Source: Ciona intestinalis (lineage: Eukaryota > Chordata > Ascidiacea > Phlebobranchia > Cionidae). From it: DNA of 64,000 nt. A program made the position numbers and the translations under genes. The notes under the pieces were generated by a model. That model saw only the letters and a list, made by a program, of their open reading frames with translations, was not told where the DNA came from and made no database searches. Position 1 is the stretch's first letter. Each line of letters begins with the position of its first letter. The stretch spans positions 224,070-288,069 of the forward strand of contig NW_004190425.2 in assembly GCF_000224145.3 (NCBI RefSeq), read 5' to 3'. Positions 44,610 through 54,166 of the stretch are shown here, in pieces.

Positions 44610-44808
44610 ATACGGTAAAGTGGGTAAAGGTGGGAAATCCTTTCTATTTTCTTGTCCCATTTGGTAGTAAACAAATAACATTCAAAGAATTATAAAACTG
44701 TATCCTCACAACTCCCACAGACCATTGTTAATTGTTTAAAAAACTATAAGGATAATTGGATATTATGTGCTAAAGGTGTCCCATCTTCCCTCATCCTACC
44801 ATATCTGT
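44610..44808. mobile_element. Palindromic MITE copy
   Basis: TACGGTAAAGTGGGTAAAGG, TTCTTGTCCCATTTGGTAGT, end GTGTCCCATCTTCCCTCATC. Between heads A and B. Confidence 0.7.
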
Positions 44809-45090
44809 AGACTTCGAAACATTTGTTTGATTTGTCGTAGCGGAATAAACCACGTTTTTAGTTCCCTAACTTAAAGATTCAACGCAACGGTAATATACCA
44901 TGATTCATTACTTTCCTACAGTTGTTTTTTAACACAAAAATATTTTGATCTTACCTGACGTATTTTGAGTGCGGAATCGAACATGTCAGTTTTCTTTAGT
45001 TTTCCTTCTTTTCCGGTGGAACAACAAAAACAAGACAAACACAAACAACAAGAACAACAAATAAGTGGATAAGAAAAATGACCAGCTTAC

Positions 45091-48000
45091 CGTACTATAA
45101 TGAGTTGAGAAACCATATTGCGCGAAGTTTAAACTGTTGGTTAGAGACGATTCGTTTCCATTTGAACCTATGTTTAATTTAAACCTTTATCTAAGCATTC
45201 GTTTTTAAAATGTAGTAGGGTGGAGGGACGGGACAGTTTAGGCACATATGTTCCAAATATTCAGATCGTGTTTTAAACAATTAACAACGGTCAATGGAAG
45301 TCATGAGAATACGTTTTTTTATAATTATTTGAACGTTCTTTGTTTACTACCATATCGGACAAAAAATAGATTGAAAAAGTGTCCCGTCTCCCCCACCCTA
45401 CTATATATACGTGCGTTGCAGGGCGACGACAGTCGTTATAACACGGGTGTTCTGTTTCGTATACATCACTCGTGCTCTAAACATTGTACCACGGCGCCGG
45501 ATTTTAAAAAAATGTACGCAAGGTTAAGTGAACAAGTCGTATAGCGTGGCCTGCTTAGTTTTAAATGATATGACTAACCCCGGACAAGCGAAACTATAAA
45601 ACTGTCTTGGAAACTCCATTGAGAACGTGATTTCAGATCATTTTTGTCCAGCGCCGTGGCAAAGCGGTTAGCGCGCCTGCTTCTAGCTGAGAGGTAAAGG
45701 GTTCAAGCCTCGTCGCGGCTACTATTGTGGGTGTATGTGTCCTTGGGCAAGACACTTAACGGCAATTGCTTCAACCCAGTGCTCACTAATGGATTGTCCA
45801 AATTATCAACCATACACAAAAAAAAGAAAAAAATATATTTACCCAAAAAGTAACATACAAGGTATAAGCTGGCACGAGGTGTATGAACATCCGTGTTATA
45901 ACGACTATCGTTTTCCGGCCATGTGAGCATAAAGTAAGCTACATTCCTTCAATCTTTCATCATAGATTCGCTTGCACAATTGTGCAATAAACGCAAAATG
46001 ACTATACCTCACCTTCTAATGTTAGAACAAAAATTTGGTTGTTCAATTCCTGCACGATTTCATCAAGACCTTCAAAATCGGTGAAAAACACGCGTTTGTT
46101 GGACGAAGTTCCAGTGGCAATAATCTTAGAACAAAAAAATGACATTGGTACTGTAGAATCCGACATACGTGAGATGTAATTCTGGAAACACGTCCGTATA
46201 TGATTAGCAGTGTTCTGGATTGTTCTACTTCTAAAAGCTCGCGGTGGCGGTATAGCAACAATAATTATATACGTTTTGCTTTTGTTCTGTGTCTTTTTGA
46301 TATAGTATATAGGGTAGGACAAGTCGCGACCCGTGGTAAAGCGGGACTTTTAATAAAATGTCCCAGTAGCATTCTTAGGGTTCAACAAAGTGCGCGGCAA
46401 AGGCGGTTACTGTTGTTGAAAAATAAAGTTCAGTGTTGAACGAATACAACATTTTGGTTTTCTAGGTAATCAAATTCAAACACAATAAATGGGAGATAAT
46501 AAATAAACTTTTTTTAAAATATACACTTTATATCATTATTATCAATTCCCGTTTTTACAAGCTAATTTGTATTTATAACTGTTCCGTTTTGCCCTGTGTG
46601 TTTTTGAATCGCTAAAACTACATCACCTGGTGTGCTTTTGGGAATCGCTAAGTAACTCCTCATATATTGAAGTGTTGTCAGAGTGTTGTCAAATAATAAA
46701 TGTATGATATAACTAGTTCGTAGTATCACCCCAAAACCCGTCATAGAGTCTTACCCAACCCAACTGCATGCGATGATTAACCATTTCGACAAACCATTAG
46801 TGACAACTATATAGAAACAGTATAGAGAGAACAGTTACGTGTCCGGTCTATAAGGAAACAGACATTAAGCATTTGTGATTAACATTGAGCGGAGACGAAT
46901 ATAAATTATAAATAGGTTGTTTTAGAATTACTTCTACGAAAAGAACAAATGCATCTACCCTGAGTTCGTTAATATCTGCTGTCCCAACACCAATAGCAAA
47001 CGTAGTAATGTTGAGACTTCGTGCATAGTCTGCGCTTGCCTTCAAGTACGGGAAATCAGTGGATCTGTAACATAGCTTGTATTTTTAACATGCTGAATGA
47101 TGCATGTAGTTTTTTTTTTAGTTTGTCAAATCTGCATAATTTACATAAAGAAACTATTATTTGTCCCTTCAATTATGGTGGCTAATCGATAAAACACCTT
47201 CGTACAAAGGAGTATGGTGTAGCCCTTGCGTTACTCTGTTTATTAAGGTAAACAATAAATGTAAATATGTTATCTGTAAGCCTGTTTTCACAACTGTTGT
47301 TTTGTCGCTGTATCCGGTCGTTTTGTTTAAATCTTTAAATCTTCGCTACCATAATAGAAGAGACAAACAAAGTTATTATTATTATTAAATGAACCAACTC
47401 TGGTCTAAATTTTTAGTACATGACACCCCGTGTCGTTTTAATTTGTCCACAGAAAATAAAAGTAAAAGAAAGAACAAATACAGGGGTTAGCGATAATATC
47501 CAAACTCAAAAGATATGTTATGGCTATATCTAACTTACTTTCCGTCGGTCAGTAAAACGATAACTTTTCGTGTATTTTGATCTGACCATCGAGGTGACTT
47601 TTGAAAATCTCTCACGGTTTTGTTCAAGGCATGAGCAGTGTAGGTGGAGAAACGATGATATTCGATATTTTGTAATTGCTCCTGTAGAGCACGTATATTA
47701 GGGTGGGGAAAACAGGACACATTTAGCACACATTGTCCAGCAATCCCGGTCGTATTTTAAACAATATGCAACGGTTTGTGAAAGCCGAGAGAAAACGATT
47801 TTATATTTCTTTGAATGTTACCAAATTGGAACGAAAAAATAGAATAAATGTGACTGTACACAGTATTCGGAATTCGTCCGTTTTGTTTGTTTCGTCTGGA
47901 TTTCGCTGCCGCATGCGGAACTCGGTAATGGGTTTGCATACGACTTCGCAAGCGAATTCGCATGCCGGATACTGTGTGGTACAGCCACCTTTAAAAGGTG

Positions 48001-51000
48001 TCTCATCTTCCCCCACCCTACCATTTAGTTCTTACGATTGTGATTGTAATAGAATTAGAATACAACCTATATACTAATAGACAGCAGAACAAAGTACGAA
48101 AAAAATAATTACGTTGAATTTCTTGTGTGACGTGATGCTACCAAGCGGTATTTCGGTCTTAATGTAAACCTGCACCTCGTCAGACGACGGCCTGTTGAAT
48201 GCATGAAATACTTGTTACGTTGAATGTTATAGTACTTTGTTTCATTTTAGCGTGTTCGCTAATAATATTAAATTTATTTGTATCTTCAATTGTAACATTT
48301 CCCCGCAATAATGCATCCGTGGCATAAAGCAGGGTGGGGTAAGATGGCTGTCGTTAGCAAATAAGATCTCATCATTACCTGGTCGTATTTTTTACAACAA
48401 GACAAGCCCTTAAGGATACAGTTATTTATATTTCTATAAATATTCCTTGTTTACTACCAAATGGGACGAAGCAATAGAACGAACACCCCAACCTACTATA
48501 TGTGGTAATTCTTAAAGCGAGCACGAGGGGTGTATAAAACAGAGCATTTTGTAACATATAGGGTTGCCACGTAAAGATAAAAGTTACACCCCTTTTTATT
48601 TGTTTAATAAGGTGGTGTGGCAAATATGGGACATTTTTTCATTTAAATTTTTAGCCTGATTTGGTAGTAAACATAGAACATTCAAAGAACTATAAAACCG
48701 TATCCTCACGACTTCCATATAGACCGCTGTTAATTGTTTAAAACACTATCAAGATTTTTGGATAATATGTGCTTAAGGTACCCCATCTTACACCACAGTA
48801 CTATAATTCTTAACCGAGCAGTTAGGTGTACGCGTTTTGTAACACATAAGGTTGCCACGCAGGTATAAAAGTTACATTCCCTAATTTATTTGTTTAAAAG
48901 ACATAGAATAACAAAAAAACTCACAAGTTATCGTAGTAGTGAGAATACTGAATAACTCCAATATGTGTGGTATCATCATTTATGTTGAAACTACTTGCCA
49001 CTTGACTTGTCCAGCTCTTAACGATTTGAAAGTTCGAAATATTCACAGATTCCGAACCATCAAGAACAAATATTAAATCAAGATAAATCGGAGGACATTC
49101 TGTGAATAAGATATATTAATACAAGCAAAGGAAGTCAGCGTATAGTAGGGCGGGGAATATGGGACACATTTTCTTTCTATTTTCTCGTCGTATTTAGTAG
49201 TAAACAAAGAACCTTCAAAGAATTATAAAACGGTATTCTCATGAATCTTATTTAAAACACGATCCGGATTATTGGGTATTATATGCTAAATATGTATCGT
49301 CTTCCCCCATTCTACTATATGTAATATAGTTTTGTGGTTATAAGAATACCGTGTTATAATTGTTTGAATGTATAGTATCCATTGTTTCCTATCTTACCCC
49401 ACCCTATAAAATACCGCATTTATCTACTAGGTATTAGCCATTTACCATGTATGCAACTTCGTGAGTGATTATTATTTTTTATTGTTTTTATTTTTTAATG
49501 TTATGGAAAATTGAGCTACTGCGTTAAAAAGTGAGCAACTGGGCTTTTAAGCGTCTTGACATGGGACATGCTTGGTCATAAATGCGTCACCAAGCCTTTT
49601 CAGTACCTTGTCACGGTGCTGGGCGAGTTTACAACACTAGGTAATGTAAATCATTAACATTAGGTAAAGTAAATCATACACAAAGTTGAAAAGTATGGTA
49701 ACTAGTAGGCACACGAGGATAAAAAAATGGTGCCAATATTACGTGTTAGACTGCGATGCGATTTCGCGGCACCGCTCGCAAGAAGGACTTAAATGGGCTT
49801 TCCGGGTGTTGGAGTAATGGGCCAAATCTGGCCTAAATCCCAGGTCCTTGACAAGGACCTCACCCATAAAAAAAATTAAAAAAAAAATAAAAACAATTTT
49901 TTTCCCCAAATCTGGCCTAAATCCCAGGTCCTTGACCAAATCTGGCCTAAATCCCAGGTCCTTGACAAGGACCTCACCCATAAAAAAATTTAAAAAAAAT
50001 TAAAAACAATTTTTTTCCGTAACTTACTATTTTCAACCGTTTTTCCGTCTTGTGCCCATTCGTTGTCGTAATGTTGGTAACAGTATCCAGGCATAAAAAC
50101 TTCGGATGCACAGCATTGTACTTTTGTTGGTGAACACGACTGTAAGTATAACACATATTAGAGTGGGGGGAGGTGGGACACCCTTTCATTTATTCAAAGA
50201 ACAGGGTAAGGAAAGATGGGACACCTTTTCATTGATTTAAAGAATTGGGTGAGGGAAGATAGGACACCTTTCAACATTCAAAGAATTATATAACCGTATC
50301 TTTACGACTTTGTTTTAAACTATTAACAACGGTCTATGGAAGTTGTGGGGATACGGTTTATAACTCTTTAAATGTTTTTTGTTTACTAACAAAAGTAATT
50401 TCTTCTACAAAAAAAAGTAATTTCGTCTACAAAAATTTATTACAAAAATCTTAAAATCGCAACATACATTTATTTATACCTCTATGACATTTCAGAACAA
50501 AAAAACATGCGTTGCTAGTGGCCAATGTTAAAGCATACAACTACTGCAGGTAATCGGTAAAATGCTTTTTGTTTAAATTTTTAAAAACAAATTAATAAAA
50601 AAAGGAAAAAAACTTACCAATAGTTTACCAGTTGGCGAAACATCCACGCTTAATCCGAAAGCGTCTCCCCTCTGGGCTCCTGGTGGGTTACGAGAGTTAC
50701 ACGCTGGTCTTGATGGTGGATTCGATGAAAATAAATTCGAAACTGGACATTCAAGTAAATCTCCCGTCGCTGAATTAATGAATGAAATTTATTTCGTTTT
50801 CTCGGTTACGATAACGAGAGACAGGAAAGTTAATAAAAGCCAAAACGTTGTTAAAACACGCTTATTAATAAAAAAGGAAAGAAAGAATGCTTTGGATAAA
50901 AGTCGTGACCGTTACACCCTACAGACAATACAATGTAAACTATAAATAAACAACACTTACTTTAACATATTAATGTATGTTAATATCTCATTTTGTTTTT

Positions 51001-51865
51001 CTTTTTTTTATAATTTCTTAAAACTCAAAGGTTCCAGCATTTCAGTATGTCGTTTAATATTTATAAAACACCAGCCAAAGAGTTTAAAATTGTATCCTCA
51101 CGACTCCCATGGACCGCTGTTAATTGTTTAAAACACGATTCAAATATTTTAAATATACTACGTGCCACTCTATACTATAAAAATATATTATAACATCAGA
51201 TATTTCACCTGCGAACACAGAAGCACACGATTCACTTAACTTCGAACTTTTTAGTTGTTTTGGTGCTCCAACAACAATACTAAAATAAATAAAAAATAGT
51301 CAAATCATTATTTAAACTAAATTTAATTTTTCACGTAATACAAATAGCGTGTTTAAACGGCATTAATTTTAAATTGCACCACGCTATTATCCTATATTAA
51401 ATTTCCTGTATTTTATCACCTATTATGCTTACACAAATGAAACATTATAATAAAAACCTGATATATAAGACTTTTTATTGAAAAAAACTTTATTCTTTAC
51501 GGTGGCTATGATTTAAAAATAGTTTAAACAAAAAAGGGTACAGCGACAAAACAACAGTTGATAAAACACGCTTACACTTAAAAACATATTTACATCTAGT
51601 TTAAAGAATTTAAGCGTGGTCGCTCCCTACAACTGTACCTCGAGTTGGTTCCATTCTCAAATATTTTAAAGCTTAATCCGAAATATGAAGGCCCGCTTGA
51701 AGATGTTTGCATCGGTTGTTTCAAATAACGAAGTAAATGTAACTCACTTGCAATATTGAAAGACACCACGTTTACAAAACACAAGCCAATGATAGTTAAT
51801 AAAAATAGCATAGTTTGAATTATACCTATATGATGACGATGCAAAGTCATAAACAAATCAAGCAT
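45091..51865 (-). CDS. Integrin alpha head cassette A, farthest from the leg
   Basis: A head of 418 codons in ten exons: 51865-51639, 51279-51209, 50769-50618, 50139-50028, 49099-48925, 48191-48113, 47681-47539, 47064-46959, 46124-46013, 45167-45091. ATGs at 51865, 51850 and 51811 are in frame; the last gives a compact signal peptide (MLFLLTIIGLCFVNVV) and lies 14 nt after a candidate acceptor. Mature FNIASELHLLRYL, FG-GAP1 (IVVGAPKQ), FG-GAP2, linker SCSPTKVQCC...GYCYQ, I domain with MIDAS DGSES, TYTAHAL, LLTDG and TLEG. The post-I exon ends NFAQYGFSTHYST on donor ACG|GTAAGC in phase 0. Joining to the constant module would need an intron of 31 kb, very long for this genome. The array stops here: the next gene, at 54167, is unrelated and on the other strand. 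Confidence 0.89.
45208..45411. mobile_element. Palindromic MITE copy, well preserved
   Basis: GTAGTAGGGTGGAGGGACGG to GTGTCCCGTCTCCCCCACCC, with ACTATATAT flank. Just 3' of head A's last exon. Confidence 0.8.
45405..45510 (-). mobile_element. 3' fragment of a tRNA-derived SINE
   Basis: Tail sequence GACGACAGTCGTTATAACAC followed by CGTGCTCTAA; the body is missing. It joins directly to a MITE at 45208-45411. Confidence 0.5.
45640..45950 (+). mobile_element. tRNA-derived SINE, near full length
   Basis: Best copy in the window. The head reads TGGCAAAGCGGTTAGCGCG (A box) and GGTTCAAGCC (B box), as in a tRNA gene with an internal Pol III promoter. A conserved body follows (GTCCTTGGGCAAGACACTTA, CAACCCAGTG) and then a tail GTTATAACGACTATCG. 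It lies between heads A and B. It may correspond to a SINE already named in Ciona; I cannot check. Confidence 0.8.
47200..47392 (+). mobile_element. R3 repeat copy with (TTA)n tail
   Basis: AAGCCTGTTTTCACAACTGT, TTTGTCGCTGTATCCGGTCG, AAATCTTCGCTACCATAATA and (TTA)n. In the head A intron 47539-47064. Confidence 0.6.
47695..48025. mobile_element. MITE carrying an internal insertion
   Basis: TTAGGGTGGGGAAAACAGGA and GGTGTCTCATCTTCCCCCAC are true ends, but about 130 nt of GC-richer DNA (CGGAATTCGTCCGTTTTGTT onward) interrupts the core. Between head A exons 48191-48113 and 47681-47539. Confidence 0.65.
48328..48500. mobile_element. Degraded MITE
   Basis: GCAGGGTGGGGTAAGATGG and TTGTTTACTACCAAATGGGA; the right end is reduced to ACACCCCAACCTACTATAT. 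Confidence 0.6.
48505..48595 (+). mobile_element. 3' fragment of a tRNA-derived SINE
   Basis: GAGCACGAGGGGTGTATAAA to GGTTGCCACGTAAAGATAAA. A second similar fragment is at about 48815-48890. The MITE between them at 48608-48806 probably inserted into one original copy or its duplicate. Confidence 0.45.
48608..48806. mobile_element. Palindromic MITE copy
   Basis: TAAGGTGGTGTGGCAAATAT to GGTACCCCATCTTACACCAC. Flanked by SINE fragments on both sides. Confidence 0.65.
49142..49320. mobile_element. Palindromic MITE copy
   Basis: TATAGTAGGGCGGGGAATAT to TATCGTCTTCCCCCATTCTA. Directly upstream of head A exon 49099-48925. Confidence 0.7.
49420..49635 (-). mobile_element. Degraded tRNA-derived SINE
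   Basis: ACCATGTATGCAACTTCGTG, TTTTAAGCGTCTTGACA and ACCTTGTCACGG in SINE order. Low similarity. Confidence 0.4.
49816..50016. repeat. Tandem repeat of a TCTGGCCTAAATCCCAGG unit
   Basis: Three copies of TCTGGCCTAAATCCCAGG, two of them followed by AAGGACCTCACCCATAAA and an A/T-rich tail. The array abuts the donor of head A exon 50139-50028. A diverged relative of the same motif is at 17930-18010. Confidence 0.8.
50157..50400. mobile_element. Compound MITE with repeated ends
   Basis: The left end is repeated three times (GTGGGGGGAGGTGGGACACC, GGTAAGGAAAGATGGGACAC, GGGTGAGGGAAGATAGGACA) before a normal core, as if several insertions or local duplications piled up next to head A exon 50139-50028. 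Confidence 0.6.
50775..50935 (-). mobile_element. R3 repeat, diverged
   Basis: CGGTTACGATAACGAGAGAC, AACGTTGTTAAAACACGCTT and GTCGTGACCGTTACACCC. It abuts the acceptor of head A exon 50769-50618. Confidence 0.5.
51490..51622 (-). mobile_element. R3 repeat fragment
   Basis: ACAGCGACAAAACAACAG to TAAGCGTGGTCGCT. It ends about 17 nt from the donor of head A exon 51865-51639. Confidence 0.55.
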
Positions 51866-51874
51866 GTGAATAGA

Positions 51875-52070
51875 TATAGTAGGGTGGGGTAAGATGAGAC
51901 AAGTTTTATTCTTCTTTCTTGAACTATTTGTTAGTAAACAAATAAATCCAGATCACATAATCGTGACCCCGCGATTCTAAAATAGGTTTGTTAATCGTTT
52001 GAACCACGACCATAAAGGGATTTAGGGGCTAACGGCATCCTATCTTACCCCACACTGCTATACATAGTTT
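51875..52070. mobile_element. MITE directly upstream of head A
   Basis: GATATAGTAGGGTGGGGTAA to ATCCTATCTTACCCCACACT, about 10 nt from the first ATG of head A. It may form part of that head's 5' UTR or promoter. Confidence 0.65.
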
Positions 52071-53109
52071 TATAAAGACAAAAAACATTCATCTATGCTG
52101 TATAATCTTTCCTGTGGCTGTTACATTAATATTAAAATTAGACTTCCTTTAATAAAGGCGAAAAGCAGAACACCTTTTAGCCAAGTGAATCCAAACAATT
52201 CCACTACATTCGACTGAATGCTCTTTACTTCCCATGGACATGAAGCGCTTAGACATCCAGTCCTATTGTTAACAAACGGGAAGTGTAAGCTAAGACGTTC
52301 CCACGATAAGCAGCTATAGTTTTGCATGGGAACGGCTTCCATACAATTGCAGGCATTACTAATAATTAATATTAGGATATCAACCAAAGTTATCTGCCAC
52401 AATGCATACTTCCATGACTAGGGATTCTTTATATGGTATAGGTCAATAGTAACTGGTTGGTTAAATACAGGTTCAATACGAGTATCATAACTTTACTATA
52501 CGACGTTATACTTTAATTTTCTCAAAAAAAACTCGTTTTTAGAAATATTGCATATTTTTACATATGGTTTTGCTATTTCTTATCAATATATTGACATGAC
52601 GGCTGTGCTACTGCTAATCTAGCTATAATGTGTAAAACACCACAAACCGTCAGTTAAACAAAAAAATGATTACAATTATCTTCTTATAAAATCCGACCAG
52701 TCGGCACTCAAGCTATAACGCAAAACTGAGAAATTATAGTGAGAAAGCAATCGGAGACAAATACAATTACTCGCGCTCCGCAGTCCGCATTCAAGAAAAC
52801 TGATAACACGACGACGAGAATGAAAATAAGAAAGATAACAAAAAATGTATTTCTTGACTGTTTTTTTTTTTACTTTCCAACCGGTCATGACCAACGTCAC
52901 GTCAGAAAACGGCGATGATGCCGCTATTTTAGATCGTTGAGCGTGAATTGCCCATACAAATGCATGGTCGGTGTGTTTTTATTTGCTGCTTGTAAGCGAT
53001 AGTTTGTTTTATAATATGATATCTGAGAGTTTATGTGGAGTAATTTTTTTCGTCTCGTCTTTTCCACTTTGTAGTTGTGTTGCCAAACTTTTATGGGGAT
53101 TGTTTTTAA

Positions 53110-53320
53110 TTCAATAATTTAAACCTCAGGTGGTATTCATACACTTCGTGTCAGCTTAATCGTTAAAATTGTGGGTAAATATTTTTAGACGTATTTTTGG
53201 AAGTGTACGGCTTATAATTATACAGAGCAATTATACAGAGCAGCATCGAGCCATTAATAAGTAAGCTCCCGGCTACACGCGCGTGAACCACTTTGCCACG
53301 GCCGTGCATTTTCAATGATA
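53110..53320 (-). mobile_element. Degraded tRNA-derived SINE
   Basis: CATACACTTCGTGTCAGCTT at one end and GAACCACTTTGCCACGGCC (A-box complement) at the other. In the intergenic region before the PARP14-like gene. Confidence 0.45.
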
Positions 53321-54166
53321 GTAGTTGAACTAAATGGCCTGACTTTGTGTACTGTGATAAAATCCTTTGTAATATTCGAAGACGTATCTGCATAACACAG
53401 ACTAATTTAAATTGTAGCTGGTGTAATTCAATAGTTGCATTCTTAAATCAATTAGTGTTGCAAACTCTGAATGTTGTACTTCATTTTTCACGGCATCATG
53501 TGTATTGAATTTTCTATTTTCTAACATGTTCTATAAACCATCCGTTTTCATGAGCGTAAAGCCGTAAACACATTCTTTGTATGTGAGATCACAGCCGCCA
53601 ATATTAAAAATATATATATATTTATGTTATACAGAATGTCGCTTTACTTTACGGAAACCATATCGATTGCATAGAGAACAAGTATAAAATAAATCCAACG
53701 ACAAATGTAACCTTACTCTTCAACAAACGTAGCAGCGGTAAAGATTTGCACGACAACAATATAAAGTTCGATTCGCCTGAACAACAAAACTAAATATCCC
53801 CAATGACGTATATCCGGGTAATTCCCGATCTCAAAATATCTGTATCGTTTACCGTAACCTAAGCAACAGGAAATTCGAAGTATAATGTAAGACAGCACGA
53901 GCACAGCCTTTATGGAGGTAGTTAGTAGCTTTATTCGTGTACTTAAAGCAATTTGTAAATACTTAAGTGATTGGTAATAGTGAATCAGCTTTACAGAGAA
54001 AGCGTCGTGATGTTTTTTGAGAAATGCATTTCAAAAAGATTTGATGTCGTAATAAATTGCAGCGTAGAACATATATTTCATCCGTATTTTGTATTGGGGT
54101 AGTCAAGTTTACACTAGTAGCCAAGACGATTAGTGGTTTTTCACAAGCTTTGGTGTACTCAACACT

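Larger units (their letters stand above)
51866..54166. other. Divergent intergenic region between integrin head A and the PARP14-like gene
   Basis: About 2.3 kb that must hold the promoter of the PARP14-like gene and probably that of head A. It contains a MITE next to head A (51875-52070) and a degraded SINE (about 53110-53320). A pyrimidine-rich acceptor-like stretch ending CACAAG lies about 20 nt before the PARP ATG. No convincing exon was found. Confidence 0.5.

Noticed and set aside
44961..45010. Extra exon after head A (frame with KKTDMFDSALKIRQ)
   Set aside because: It has an acceptor-like and a donor-like edge, but no likeness to FG-GAP3, and heads B-E have nothing comparable.
45654..45722. 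tRNA gene
   Set aside because: The A and B boxes are clear but the sequence continues into the SINE body shared by about 20 other copies, and the stems do not form a good cloverleaf.
20539..51865. Heads A-D as truncated integrin pseudogenes
   Set aside because: All 38 exons traced have usable splice sites and open frames, and each head ends exactly on a phase-0 donor. Random partial duplicates would rarely look like this. Secreted heads remain possible.
52121..52402. Minus-strand 93-codon open frame with hydrophobic ends and several Cys
   Set aside because: It resembles no integrin head exon or family I know, and shows no clear splice context. Probably chance in the intergenic spacer.
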